Below are positions 44,865 to 53,822 of a stretch of DNA of 64,000 nt, in pieces; position 1 is the stretch's first letter, and every line of letters starts with the position of its first letter. The notes below the pieces were generated by a model. It was given only the letters and a program-made list of their open reading frames with translations. It did no database searches and had not been told where the DNA came from. This stretch comes from Holdemanella porci (GTDB taxonomy: Bacteria; Bacillota_I; Bacilli_A; Erysipelotrichales; Erysipelotrichaceae): contig NZ_VUMR01000002.1 in assembly GCF_009696075.1 (NCBI RefSeq), forward strand, positions 35,905 through 99,904. Reading direction: 5' to 3'. Made by a program: the position numbers and the translations under genes.

Positions 44865-46154
44865 ATGAAATTTTCAATTATTACACTAGGCTGTAAAGTA
44901 AATGCGTATGAGTCACAATACTATGCAGGTCAATTAGAAGAATTAGGATATGAACAAGTATCACCGGATCAAGCGTGTGATATTTGTATCATCAATACGT
45001 GTACTGTCACAAACACAGCCGCCAGCAAATCACGTCAAAAGATTCATTATGCCAAACGAATGAATCCAAATGCCTTGTGTGTTGTTGTGGGATGTTTTGT
45101 ACAGTTTGCAAGTGAAGATGAAAGAAAGGCTTTGGACGCCGATCTTGTGATTGGTGCCAAACAAAAAAATGAATTGGTGAATTTAATCCAAAAAGCATTA
45201 AAGGATCATGAAAAAATTGACGTTGTCAATGAGGTTACGCAATTTAAAGATTTTGAAGCTATGCCTGTACATTGTTTTGAATCGATGCATAGAGCTTTCT
45301 TAAAAGTACAAGATGGATGTAATCAATTTTGTTCCTATTGTGCGATTCCTTTTGCACGTGGTAGAGAGCGTAGTTTAAATCATGAACAGGTGATTCAAAT
45401 TGCCAAAGATCTATGTGATAAAGGACATACAGAAATTGTGTTAACCGGTATTCATACGGGGCGTTATGATGATGGAGAATACGATTTAGCTAAATTAATG
45501 AAAGCTTTATTAGAAAATACGCCAGACTCTGTGTATTATCGTATTTCAAGTATAGAAATTACGGAAGTCAGCGATGCATTGATTGCGTTAATGAAAGAAA
45601 ATCCTCGTATGTGTCATCATTTACATATTCCGGTACAATCGGCATGTAATGAAACATTAAGACGTATGAATCGTCCCTATACAATTGAGGAATTTAAAGA
45701 AAAAATCAACTATATTCGTTCTTGTATTCCAGATATTTCCATTTCAACGGATGTGATTGCAGGCTTTGTCCAGGAAAGTGATGAAGAATTTGAAACAACA
45801 TATGAAAATCTAGCGGAGCTAGAATTAAGTTTCTTCCATGTTTTCCCTTATAGTAAGCGTAATGGAACAAAGGCTAGTACTTTAAAGGGTGAAATCAATG
45901 GGAAGGTCGCAAAAGCTAGAGTGGCTCGTTTACTTGAACTTTCGAATGCATGCAGAGAACGTGACATGAAGCGTTTTAATCCTGTACAAGTCTTGATTGA
46001 AAGAAAACAAGACGGCTATTATACGGGTTATACAAACCAATATCATTCTTGTAAGATATTGAGTGATACACCATTAAGTGGTAGAATCACTATCGAATGG
46101 GATCGTATTGAAGATGGTACGTACTATGGAAAGAAGGATGTTGTATGCGATTAA
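44865..46154 (+). CDS. mtaB: tRNA t6A37 methylthiotransferase MtaB
   Basis: 429 residues. It converts t6A37 to ms2t6A37 in tRNA. The N-terminal UPF0004 domain binds a cluster through Cys10, Cys46 and Cys77 (TLGCKVNAYES, INTCTVTN, GCFVQ). The radical SAM motif is C152-x3-C156-x2-C159 (CNQFCSYC) and a TRAM domain ends the protein. TLGCKVN and the order relative to rsmE are those of MtaB, not MiaB. GGAAGGATAAGGGATAA precedes ATG 44865. The end overlaps murE by ten bases. Confidence 0.94.
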   Translation: MKFSIITLGCKVNAYESQYYAGQLEELGYEQVSPDQACDICIINTCTVTNTAASKSRQKIHYAKRMNPNALCVVVGCFVQFASEDERKALDADLVIGAKQKNELVNLIQKALKDHEKIDVVNEVTQFKDFEAMPVHCFESMHRAFLKVQDGCNQFCSYCAIPFARGRERSLNHEQVIQIAKDLCDKGHTEIVLTGIHTGRYDDGEYDLAKLMKALLENTPDSVYYRISSIEITEVSDALIALMKENPRMCHHLHIPVQSACNETLRRMNRPYTIEEFKEKINYIRSCIPDISISTDVIAGFVQESDEEFETTYENLAELELSFFHVFPYSKRNGTKASTLKGEINGKVAKARVARLLELSNACRERDMKRFNPVQVLIERKQDGYYTGYTNQYHSCKILSDTPLSGRITIEWDRIEDGTYYGKKDVVCD

Positions 46155-47587
46155 GCAAACTATTTAAAAATGCACCGACAGTCAATATTACGGGTTTAAG
46201 TTTTGATTCAAGAACCGTTCGTCCGGGAAATATTTACTTCTGTTTACCAGGACTTACAAATGATGGCCACGATTTTATTGATTCTGCAATAAAAAATGGA
46301 GCTGTATGTATTGTACATTCAAAAGAATTATTGAACATGGCACCTGGTGCTGTATATATTCGTGTAGAAGATGTCAATGATGCCATGAATAAAGTGGCTC
46401 GTATTTTCTATGCTCGTCCAAGTGATAAAATGAAGATGTATGGTGTAACGGGCACAAATGGAAAATCAACAATCACAAATATCATTCGTGATATTATCAA
46501 CGACAAAACGCCATGTGGCTATATTGGTACGATTGCAATCAAATATGGTGATATTGAGTTGCAACCAAATTTGACTACGCCAGACGCATTGTTCCTGCAG
46601 TCTAAATTGGCAGATATGGTTCGCTGTGGAATGAAGGCTTGTGCTTTAGAAGTATCGAGTCATGGTTTGGCTCAACATCGTGTCGATGGTATTTCTTTTG
46701 ATTGTGCGATTTTCACAAACCTTACATATGATCATTTGGATTTCCATGGCACAATGGAAAATTATTTTGAAGCGAAGACTTTGTTGTTTAAAAACTTGGT
46801 CAAAGAAGATGGCGTATCCGTAATTAACAAGGATGATGAAAAATATGGAGCTTTAAAGGATTGTTCAAAAGCGCGTGTTGTTTCTTATGCGATAAATAGT
46901 GAAGCAGATTATCGTGCTATTAATATTAAGATGAGTTCACAAGGTACGCAATTTGACTTGGTATATTCAGGTCATATGTATTCGGTTAAGACAAATTTAG
47001 TGGGTAACTTTAATGTTTATAACTTATTAGCTGTTATTGCAGCACTCAATGAAACAGGTTACGATTTAGAAAGAATCATTGAAAAATGTGCACATATTGC
47101 CCAAGTTGAAGGTCGTATGGAACGTATTGATTGTGGTCAGCCATACAACGTAATCGTTGATTTTGCACATACACCAGATGGTATGGAAAAAATGATGCAG
47201 TTTGGACGTAGTGTCACAATGCCAGGTCATCGTTTGATTGCGGTATTTGGATCAGCTGGTAAACGTGATGTACATAAGCGTAAAGTCTTTGGTGAACTTG
47301 CCGATAAGTATTGTGACTATATCATAGTGACAGAAGACGATCCTCGTGATGAAGATTCTAAAAAAATTGCCGAACAAATCAAGTCAGGTATTCAAAATAC
47401 ACCACATGTGTTTGTACAAGATCGCTATGAAGCCATTCATCAGGCAATCAGCTCAGCCCAAGAAGGAGATACGGTATTGCTTCTTGGCAAGGGGGATGAA
47501 AGCTTTATCTATCGTGAAAATGGAAGAGCCCCTTGGGTTGGCGACAATGTAGCGGCTAAAGAGTGTATACAGGCAAGTTTAGCTTAA
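46145..47587 (+). CDS. murE: UDP-MurNAc-tripeptide synthetase
   Basis: 480 residues, Mur ligase that adds the third amino acid of the stem peptide. The ATP loop is GVTGTNGKSTIT (about 99-110). EVSSHGLAQHRV and FTNLTYDHLDFHGTMENYF are typical, and the amino-acid-binding motif reads DDPR at 398-401. DNPR is usual for meso-diaminopimelate enzymes, and DDPR is, as I recall, found in the Thermotoga enzyme that uses lysine. So DAP or Lys cannot be decided. The Fem gene at 2146 would fit a bridged, often Lys-type, wall. GAAAGAAGGATGTT precedes ATG 46145. Confidence 0.93.
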   Translation: MRLSKLFKNAPTVNITGLSFDSRTVRPGNIYFCLPGLTNDGHDFIDSAIKNGAVCIVHSKELLNMAPGAVYIRVEDVNDAMNKVARIFYARPSDKMKMYGVTGTNGKSTITNIIRDIINDKTPCGYIGTIAIKYGDIELQPNLTTPDALFLQSKLADMVRCGMKACALEVSSHGLAQHRVDGISFDCAIFTNLTYDHLDFHGTMENYFEAKTLLFKNLVKEDGVSVINKDDEKYGALKDCSKARVVSYAINSEADYRAINIKMSSQGTQFDLVYSGHMYSVKTNLVGNFNVYNLLAVIAALNETGYDLERIIEKCAHIAQVEGRMERIDCGQPYNVIVDFAHTPDGMEKMMQFGRSVTMPGHRLIAVFGSAGKRDVHKRKVFGELADKYCDYIIVTEDDPRDEDSKKIAEQIKSGIQNTPHVFVQDRYEAIHQAISSAQEGDTVLLLGKGDESFIYRENGRAPWVGDNVAAKECIQASLA

Positions 47588-47602
47588 AAAATCAAATTGT
47601 GC

Positions 47603-47630
47603 TTGCATTATATGAAATCTTTGATATAAT
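47603..47630 (+). promoter_or_regulatory. Promoter of rpsU
   Basis: TTGCAT (47603-47608), 16-base spacer, TATAAT (47625-47630). Confidence 0.75.
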
Positions 47631-47665
47631 ATTTTTGCTAATCTTGGGAAGGGAGGTTTGTGAAT

Positions 47666-47845
47666 ATGCCAAAAGTAGTTCTTAAAGAAAACGAAGGACT
47701 TGATGACGCTTTAAGAAGATTTAAACGTCAGGTTTCTCGTAATGGCACCCTTGCTGAGGCGCGCAAAAGAGAATTTTACGTAAAACCAGGTGTACGCAGA
47801 AAGTTAAAATCTGAAGCTGCACGTAAAGCACGTAGAGGTAAATAA
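47666..47845 (+). CDS. rpsU: 30S ribosomal protein bS21
   Basis: 59 residues including Met, basic. [20 protein letters not shown] and the C-terminal [23 protein letters not shown] are diagnostic of bS21. ATG 47666 follows GGGAGG; the ATG 47660 is closer to that site and less likely. It has its own promoter and a terminator right after the stop. Confidence 0.96.
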   Translation: MPKVVLKENEGLDDALRRFKRQVSRNGTLAEARKREFYVKPGVRRKLKSEAARKARRGK

Positions 47846-47866
47846 TCTGCATTTTTAATGCAGATT
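47844..47866 (+). terminator. Terminator of rpsU
   Basis: 10-bp stem AATCTGCATT/AATGCAGATT with a three-base loop and eight T, starting in the rpsU stop codon. The 3' end lies 17 bases before phoH, so phoH relies on read-through or on an unseen promoter. Confidence 0.87.
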
Positions 47867-47888
47867 TTTTTTCTTGAGGAGGAGATTT

Positions 47889-48845
47889 GTGTCTTTTTTT
47901 GAATTTGATTGTTCCGATAGAACATTTGAAGAGATTCAGATTTTTGCAGGATTTCAAGATTCCAACTTGGATATGTTGAGTAAATGCTTTAAATCTGTAT
48001 GTATGATTCGTGACCAAAAAATCAAAGTGGAAGTAAATGAGACTTTATCTGCACATAAAGTAGAAGAAGTCATTGAGGCTTGTTTTTCAATTATTGATAC
48101 GCAGCATCGTTTAAATTCACTAGATGTAAGTTATATTTGTTCTTTGGCTTTTAAGAATCGTTTAAAAGATTTTAAGGCTCATCAGCTACAGGCTGTATGT
48201 AAGACGAAAACAGGTAAAATGATTTATCCAAAAACAATTGGACAAGCTATTTTATGTGATGCGATGCGTCATAATGAAATTGTTTTTGCGACAGGTGTTG
48301 CTGGTACTGGTAAAACCTATCTTGCGGTAGCTTATGCGGTGAGCATGTTAAAGAGTGAACGAGTCGAAAAAATCATTCTTACGCGCCCAGCTGTTGAGGC
48401 AGGGGAATCCCTTGGCTTTTTACCTGGTGATATGAAGGAAAAGGTAGATCCTTATCTAAGGCCTTTATATGATGCATTAAATGAGATGCTAGGTTTAGAA
48501 ACAGTTGAAAAGTATGTGGAGAAACAAGTCATTGAAATTGCACCTTTAGCGTTTATGCGTGGACGTACTTTAAATGATGCCATTGTGATTTTGGATGAAG
48601 CACAGAATGCGACGTGTGCACAGATGAAGATGTTTTTAACACGTATGGGTAAAAATTGTAAGATGGTTGTAACGGGAGATGTTACACAGATCGATTTAAT
48701 CAAGAAAAAGGATTCAGGTTTGATGCAGGCTTGTACAATCTTGGATCATATTGAGGGTATTTCAATCATTCATTTGGAAAATAGTGATGTGGTTCGAAAT
48801 CCATTGGTTCAAAAAATTATTGAACGTTATGCCAAGGTTGAATAA
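47889..48845 (+). CDS. phoH: PhoH-like ATPase
   Basis: 318 residues of the PhoH/YbeZ family, a cytosolic P-loop ATPase linked to RNA metabolism. Walker A is GTGKT at about 139-143 (GVAGTGKTYLAVA), Walker B is IVILDEAQNAT, and MRGRTLNDA and VTGDVTQIDL are typical. The start is GTG 47889 behind GAGGAGGAG; the TTG at 47874 lies before that site. The ybeY gene that usually follows is not here. Confidence 0.92.
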   Translation: MSFFEFDCSDRTFEEIQIFAGFQDSNLDMLSKCFKSVCMIRDQKIKVEVNETLSAHKVEEVIEACFSIIDTQHRLNSLDVSYICSLAFKNRLKDFKAHQLQAVCKTKTGKMIYPKTIGQAILCDAMRHNEIVFATGVAGTGKTYLAVAYAVSMLKSERVEKIILTRPAVEAGESLGFLPGDMKEKVDPYLRPLYDALNEMLGLETVEKYVEKQVIEIAPLAFMRGRTLNDAIVILDEAQNATCAQMKMFLTRMGKNCKMVVTGDVTQIDLIKKKDSGLMQACTILDHIEGISIIHLENSDVVRNPLVQKIIERYAKVE

Positions 48846-48866
48846 TTCGACTTTGACTGTTATAAT
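48838..48866 (+). promoter_or_regulatory. Promoter of yebC
   Basis: TTGAAT (48838-48843), 17-base spacer, TATAAT (48861-48866) with a TG extension. The -35 overlaps the phoH stop. Confidence 0.78.
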
Positions 48867-48904
48867 AATTAACTGTAAAAAATAAAATGAAAGGTGATAA
48901 ATCT

Positions 48905-49639
48905 ATGGGAAGACATTTTGAGGTTCGTGCTGCAGCAATGCAGAAGACAGCCAATGCGAAGGCAAAAATTTATTCTAGATATTCGAAAGAGATTTTAGTT
49001 GCTGCAAAAAACGGTGACCCTAATCCAGATATGAACCAGACTTTAAAGAAGGCCATTGATCGTGCGAAGGCAAACAACGTGCCTGCTGACGTAATCAAGC
49101 GTGCTATCGAAAAAGCAAAAAGTAGTGCTGATGAAAGTTATTCAAGTGCTCGTTATGAAGGATTTGGACAGGGTGCTGGATCTACAATCATCATTGATTG
49201 TTTGACAGATAACGCAAACCGTACAATCGCAAACTTAAGAGCTTGTTTTAATAAATCACACGCTAAATTAGGTGTTGGTGGATCTGTATCATTTGGATAT
49301 GAACACTTAGGTGTAATCGTTATTCAATATGATAATGAAGAAGCTATGATGGACGCATTATTGGAAGCAGAAATCGAATTAAATGACATTGAAATCGAAG
49401 AAGGATATATGACAATTACGGTAGATCCAACACAATTGGATGACGCAAAAGTTGTTGTTGAAAAATTGATTCCAGATGTTAAATTTGAAGTCTTAGAAGA
49501 TAAGATGATTCCAAATGAAGAAGTTGAACTTCATGGTGAAGATTTAACTTTATTCAAACGTTTAGTTACTTTACTAGATGAAGTTGATGATGTACAAAAT
49601 GTATATCACAATGTTTCAAATCTAGATGAAGCTGAATAA
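48905..49639 (+). CDS. YebC/PmpR family protein (YeeN type)
   Basis: 244 residues, YebC/TACO1 family, recently tied to translation of proline-rich stretches and earlier to transcription control. MGRHFEVRAAAMQKTANAKAK and NVPADVIKRAIEKAK are the conserved N-terminal part; the short YeeN-like sequence FEVRAAAMQ separates it from the classical YebC GHSKWANIK type. ATG 48905 is preceded by AAAGGTGATAA. Single gene before the hisS leader. Confidence 0.9.
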   Translation: MGRHFEVRAAAMQKTANAKAKIYSRYSKEILVAAKNGDPNPDMNQTLKKAIDRAKANNVPADVIKRAIEKAKSSADESYSSARYEGFGQGAGSTIIIDCLTDNANRTIANLRACFNKSHAKLGVGGSVSFGYEHLGVIVIQYDNEEAMMDALLEAEIELNDIEIEEGYMTITVDPTQLDDAKVVVEKLIPDVKFEVLEDKMIPNEEVELHGEDLTLFKRLVTLLDEVDDVQNVYHNVSNLDEAE

Positions 49640-49675
49640 TTAATCCTAAGAAAAAGAAGAAAATAAGGATATACT

Positions 49676-49843
49676 GTAGAGAGAAAATGGCTGGTGAAAA
49701 TTTTCGTAGAATACTTATTGGGACACTTTGGAGGAGTTGGACAAAAACCAACCGTTTGTCGCGTTAAGACTTGAGGTGTATACTTTACGTATAAAATAAG
49801 GTGGTACCGCGTTTAAAACGTCCTTATATCAGGGCGTTTTTTT
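49676..49843 (+). promoter_or_regulatory. T-box leader of hisS-aspS (specifier CAC, His)
   Basis: T-box AAGGTGGTACCGCG at 49798-49811 with a terminator (stem 49817-49824 with 49831-49838, then U7). Stem I contains GAGAGAAAATGG and the specifier loop GGACACTTTGG, placing CAC (His) at 49724-49726, aligned with UAC in the tyrS leader. A -10 TATACT (49670-49675) lies just upstream; a -35 is not clear. The leader should control both hisS and aspS according to uncharged tRNA-His. Confidence 0.92.
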
Positions 49844-49866
49844 GTTTATTTAAAGGAGGAAAACGC

Positions 49867-51177
49867 ATGGCATATCAAATTCCTAGAGGTTGTCAGGATG
49901 TATTTGGAAATGAATCCTACAAATGGCAAGCTCTTGAACAAACATTAAGAAGTTTCTGTTACATGTACAATTATGATGAAATTCGAACACCTATTTTTGA
50001 ACATACAGAAGTCTTCAAAAGAGAAAACGATTCAAGTGATATGGTAAACAAAGAAATGTATACTTTTAAACTTGAAAACTCAAAAACATCATTAACACTT
50101 CGTCCAGAAGGAACTGCTGGTGTTGTTCGGAGTTTTGTTGAAAATAAAATGTTCGCAAATCCTGATCTACCCGCAAAATTCTATTATATGGGACCTATGT
50201 CAAGACATGAACGTCCTCAAAAAGGGAGAATGCGTATTTTCAACCAGTTTGGTGTAGAGGCTTTAGGTGTTAAAAGTCCTTATGTCGATGTAGAAACAAT
50301 CGTACTTGCATTCTCAATTCTTAAATCACTAGGATTAAATGATATTAAAGTATGTCTAAATACATTAGGTGATGATGAGTCTCGTGCAAACTATCGTAGT
50401 GCATTAAAAGAATATTTTGCTCCTTATGTAGATGAGTTGTGTGGGGATTGTAAACGTCGTTATGAACAAAATCCATTACGTATTTTAGACTGTAAAGTAG
50501 ATCATGATCATGAATGCATGAAGAATGCACCAAAGATGTCAGACTATTTAAATGAAGCCAGTCAAGAATACTTCAATACTGTATGCGAATTATTAGATAA
50601 ATTAGATATTCCTTATGAAGTAGATGACAAGTTGGTTCGTGGATTGGATTACTATACTCATACAGTATTTGAGATTGTATCTATGAATTCAGAAATGGGT
50701 GCACAATCCACAGTTTTAGCAGGTGGACGTTATGATGGATTGATTTCATATTTTGGTGGACCCGAAGGCATGAGTGGTATTGGATGGGCTCTAGGTATGG
50801 AACGTCTATTGATTGCCTTAGAAGCTGAAGGTATTGAATTGGAACAAAAACCGGCATTAGATGCTTATGTAATGTGCCTTGATAAAGAAGCTAGAACCTA
50901 TGCATTTGAAGTGTTGACTGAGCTTAGAGCATATGGATATCGTTGTGATATGGATATGATGGAAAGAAGCTTTAAGGCACAATTTAAGGCTGTGGATCGT
51001 GCAAAGGCTAAACTAGCGATTTTGATTGGTAAATCGGAATTGGAAGAAAAGAAAGTCACAGTTAAAAATATTGCACATAAAGAACAAGAAACTATTAGTG
51101 TTGATGAATTGATTCCATATGTTGATTCTTTATTAGAAGAAAAAAGTCATCATCATCACGAACAGGAAGGAGAATAG
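49867..51177 (+). CDS. hisS: Histidyl-tRNA synthetase
   Basis: 436 residues, class II synthetase. Motif 1 region RTPIFEHTEVFKRENDSSD, motif 2 FYYMGPMSRHERPQKGRMRIFNQ, the His-binding VRGLDYYTHTVFE, and motif 3 GIGWALGMERLLIAL are in order. The C-terminal anticodon domain ends with an HHHH-containing tail, which is unusual. ATG 49867 follows AAAGGAGGA; the earlier codons from 49801 are T-box sequence. First gene of the hisS-aspS operon. Confidence 0.96.
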   Translation: MAYQIPRGCQDVFGNESYKWQALEQTLRSFCYMYNYDEIRTPIFEHTEVFKRENDSSDMVNKEMYTFKLENSKTSLTLRPEGTAGVVRSFVENKMFANPDLPAKFYYMGPMSRHERPQKGRMRIFNQFGVEALGVKSPYVDVETIVLAFSILKSLGLNDIKVCLNTLGDDESRANYRSALKEYFAPYVDELCGDCKRRYEQNPLRILDCKVDHDHECMKNAPKMSDYLNEASQEYFNTVCELLDKLDIPYEVDDKLVRGLDYYTHTVFEIVSMNSEMGAQSTVLAGGRYDGLISYFGGPEGMSGIGWALGMERLLIALEAEGIELEQKPALDAYVMCLDKEARTYAFEVLTELRAYGYRCDMDMMERSFKAQFKAVDRAKAKLAILIGKSELEEKKVTVKNIAHKEQETISVDELIPYVDSLLEEKSHHHHEQEGE

Positions 51178-51179
51178 AA

Positions 51180-52916
51180 ATGTATAGAACTCATAACAAT
51201 GGAGAGTTGCGTCTTCAAAATGTAAATTCAGAAGTCACTTTATGTGGCTGGGTTGCGAAACGCCGTAATTTTGGAGCTTTGGTCTTTATCGATTTAAGAG
51301 ATCGTTATGGTATTACACAACTTGTATTCAATGAAGATCTAGCAACACAAATTAGTGATGTACGTAATGAATATGTACTACAAGTAAAGGGAACGGTTGT
51401 TGAAAGAAAAGACAAAAACCCTAAGCTTGCAACAGGTGAAATTGAAGTTGCAGTTCGTGAAGTAAAAATTGTGAATACAGCTATCACTACACCAATGATC
51501 ATTGCGGATGAAACAGATGCTTTAGAGGATACTCGTTTAAAATATCGTTATTTAGATTTAAGAAGACCAGTTCTTCAAAAGAACCTAATCTTAAGAAACC
51601 GTATTACTTTATTAGTTCGTAATTATTTAGCTAAATATGGTTTTACAGAAGTGGAAACACCTATTTTATGTCGTTCGACTCCAGAAGGTGCACGTGACTA
51701 TTTAGTACCTAGTCGTATTAGTAAAGGGGAATTCTATGCACTTCCACAATCGCCTCAGCTATATAAACAGTTATTGATGGTTGGTGGAATGGATCGCTAC
51801 TTCCAAATTGCTCGTTGTTTTAGAGATGAAGATTTAAGAGCAGACCGTCAACCTGAATTCTCACAGATCGATATTGAAATGAGTTTTGTGGACGAAGAAG
51901 ATATTTGGTCAATGACAGAAGGTTTGATGAAAGAAATCTTCAAAGATATCAAGGGAATTGATCTACCAGAATTTAAACGTATTCCATATGATACTTGTAT
52001 GGAAAGATATGGTTCCGATAAACCAGATTTACGTTTTGACATGCCTTTGTATAATGTCAGTGAAGTATTCGCAAACACTGAATTTAAAGTGTTTGAAAAT
52101 TGCTTAAATGAAGGTGGCATCATCCAGGCTATGAATGTTAAAAATGGGGCGGACAAATTCTCAAGAAAGCAATTGGATAAACTACAAGATTATGTAAAAG
52201 TATATGGTGCAAAAGCGCTTGCTAACTTAAAATTAACAGCGGAAGGCTTTGCGGGAAGTGTCACAAAAGTTTTATCCGATGCTGAAAAAGAAGCATTGCG
52301 TACCATGTTGAATATCGAAGAAAATGATATTGTATTTTTTGTAGCGGATAAGAAGAAAGTGGCTCAATCCTCACTTGGTGCATTGCGTGTGAAATTAGGC
52401 CATGATTTAGATTTGATCAACAAAGATGCCTATGAATTTTTATGGGTTACTGATTTTCCAATGTTTGAATATGATGAAAATGAAAACCGTTATGTAGCGG
52501 CTCACCACCCATTCACATCACCTAACTTAGAAGATGTCGATAAATTGTTGAGTGATCCAGCACATTGTTATTCTAGAGCTTATGACTTAGTGTTAAACGG
52601 CTATGAGTTATTATCAGGATCCATTCGTATTCATGATCAAAAGCTTCAAGAAAAAGTATTTGAAGCTATCGGTATGACTTTAGAAGAAGCGCATGAAAAA
52701 TTTAGCTGGTTTATGGATGCATTCCAATATGGAACTCCACCTCATGGAGGTGTAGGTATTGGTCTAGAACGTTTAACTATGATTTTAGCTGGTACAGACA
52801 ACATTCGTGATGTCGTCGCTTTCCCTAAAACAGCAAGTGCATCGGATTTAATGGCACAGGCACCAAGTCCTGTAGATCCAGCACAATTAAAAGAATTGGG
52901 TATTGAAACAAAGTAA
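51180..52916 (+). CDS. aspS: Aspartyl-tRNA synthetase
   Basis: 578 residues, bacterial-type class II AspRS. N-terminal OB-fold anticodon-binding domain (LCGWVAKRRNFGALVFIDLRDR), catalytic domain with FTEVETPILCRSTPEGARDYLVPSR and YFQIARCFRDEDLRADRQPEF, a GAD insertion (about 290-400), and motif 3 GVGIGLERLTMILAG. Whether it is discriminating or also charges tRNA-Asn cannot be read here. It starts two bases after hisS behind AGGAGAA, so it shares the His T-box. Confidence 0.96.
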   Translation: MYRTHNNGELRLQNVNSEVTLCGWVAKRRNFGALVFIDLRDRYGITQLVFNEDLATQISDVRNEYVLQVKGTVVERKDKNPKLATGEIEVAVREVKIVNTAITTPMIIADETDALEDTRLKYRYLDLRRPVLQKNLILRNRITLLVRNYLAKYGFTEVETPILCRSTPEGARDYLVPSRISKGEFYALPQSPQLYKQLLMVGGMDRYFQIARCFRDEDLRADRQPEFSQIDIEMSFVDEEDIWSMTEGLMKEIFKDIKGIDLPEFKRIPYDTCMERYGSDKPDLRFDMPLYNVSEVFANTEFKVFENCLNEGGIIQAMNVKNGADKFSRKQLDKLQDYVKVYGAKALANLKLTAEGFAGSVTKVLSDAEKEALRTMLNIEENDIVFFVADKKKVAQSSLGALRVKLGHDLDLINKDAYEFLWVTDFPMFEYDENENRYVAAHHPFTSPNLEDVDKLLSDPAHCYSRAYDLVLNGYELLSGSIRIHDQKLQEKVFEAIGMTLEEAHEKFSWFMDAFQYGTPPHGGVGIGLERLTMILAGTDNIRDVVAFPKTASASDLMAQAPSPVDPAQLKELGIETK

Positions 52917-52938
52917 GACAGGGATTTTTTCCTGTCTT
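52915..52938 (+). terminator. Terminator of hisS-aspS
   Basis: 8-bp stem AAGACAGG/CCTGTCTT with an eight-base T-rich loop, followed by TT; begins in the aspS stop codon. Confidence 0.8.
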
Positions 52939-52953
52939 TTCTTATCAAAAAAA

Positions 52954-52970
52954 CAAGTCATCTAGACTTG
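52954..52970 (-). terminator. Terminator of the HD hydrolase gene
   Basis: Minus strand stem CAAGTC/GACTTG with five-base loop followed by seven T; the stop codon 52962-52964 is in the loop region. Confidence 0.75.
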
Positions 52971-53543
52971 CTTATCTAAAAAATATGTAGCTTCCATATC
53001 GGCCGTACTTAGCGCAAAGGCAAGCGGGAACAATTCAAAAGCTTTACCCACATTATTGACTGGATCGCTTCCAGAAAATCCCATATGATAACGAATCGCA
53101 AACGCTTCTTCACGCGTTATACGCATGAATGGCTGAATCATATAGACACTTTTTTCACCATGGCCAAATGGAATATTGTCTTCAAATTCAAAAACATCCA
53201 CTTGATGCCACTCACCATCGATTTTCTTGTTTCTTGTACCTTTTTTATAGACATTGATCTTACATACATCATGAAGTAGGGCAACCAGAGCAATGGTTTC
53301 ATCGCTGTAGTGCATATTGTACGTATCTTGAACTCTTTGTCTTGATAAATAGTCCTTTAAGCAATGATATACATGTACACTGTGTTCACAAAGACCACCT
53401 TCCATGTTGCCATGAAAACGTGTGCTTGCAGGGGCCGTAAAAAAATCAGAGTGAACTCCTTCTAAGAATTCTAGAAAGGTATCGGCACCTTCACGATGGA
53501 TATTTTTTTTATAGATTTGAATAAATTCTTCTTTTGCGTTCAT
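52962..53543 (-). CDS. HD-domain metal-dependent phosphohydrolase
   Basis: 193 residues. HD motif: His in GLCEHSVHVYHCL (about 50-62), the HD pair in LVALLHDVCKIN (about 88-99) and a distal Asp in ALSTADMEATYF (about 178-189). This pattern is that of HD hydrolases acting on nucleotides or RNA ends; the substrate is not known. AGGTAAAAAGT precedes ATG 53543. The gene begins 16 bases after the end of the structured RNA at 53559-53713 and has no separate promoter that I can see, so read-through from that RNA is likely. Confidence 0.85.
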   Translation of the reverse strand: MNAKEEFIQIYKKNIHREGADTFLEFLEGVHSDFFTAPASTRFHGNMEGGLCEHSVHVYHCLKDYLSRQRVQDTYNMHYSDETIALVALLHDVCKINVYKKGTRNKKIDGEWHQVDVFEFEDNIPFGHGEKSVYMIQPFMRITREEAFAIRYHMGFSGSDPVNNVGKAFELFPLAFALSTADMEATYFLDKQV

Positions 53544-53558
53544 ACTTTTTACCTATTT

Positions 53559-53713
53559 AAAAAGCCCAAGAACATGAGATCTTTCCCTGTTAAGTACAGG
53601 TGGGCAATCTGTGAACAGCATTAGGATCCCCACGCGTAGCGGGTCTTCAACACAACAATTCAACATCCGATTTCCCTTATCTCGAGTGTAGGAAAAATTA
53701 ATGTCCTTAGGCA
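53559..53713 (-). ncRNA. ssrS: Structured RNA, probably 6S RNA
   Basis: A ~155-nt non-coding transcript unit. The ends form a 12-bp closing helix (53701-53712 with 53564-53575, two G-U pairs), then an internal loop, a GAGAT/ATCTC helix, and further stems such as CCTGT/ACAGG and a C-G-rich hairpin in the middle. Five U follow the closing helix. A promoter lies exactly upstream. Size, closed-rod shape and a site near aspS fit 6S RNA; in Bacillus the 6S-1 gene lies in the aspS-yrvM gap. The assignment is from structure and context only. Confidence 0.62.
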
Positions 53714-53718
53714 TTTCT

Positions 53719-53747
53719 ATAATAACGAACTTCATATTAGAATACAA
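53719..53747 (-). promoter_or_regulatory. Promoter of the probable 6S RNA
   Basis: Minus strand TTGTAT (53747-53742), 17-base spacer, TATTAT (53724-53719). The start falls at about 53712-53714, at the first base of the closing helix. Confidence 0.7.
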
Positions 53748-53778
53748 GTCTTGACTTTTTAGTGTCTAATGTGCATAG

Positions 53779-53807
53779 TTGCAAGTACCCTTAAAAAAAA
53801 GTAAAAT
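53779..53807 (+). promoter_or_regulatory. Promoter of truB-ribF
   Basis: TTGCAA (53779-53784), 17-base spacer, TAAAAT (53802-53807). An alternative is TTGACT (53751-53756) with CATAGT (53774-53779). The first would leave a very short leader before ATG 53823. Confidence 0.5.
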
Positions 53808-53822
53808 ATAAAAGGTGAAATT

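Noticed and set aside
53553..53747. A 64-codon minus-strand ORF over the structured RNA
   Set aside because: No ribosome-binding site, and the sequence is explained by a promoter, a 12-bp closing helix and a U-run.
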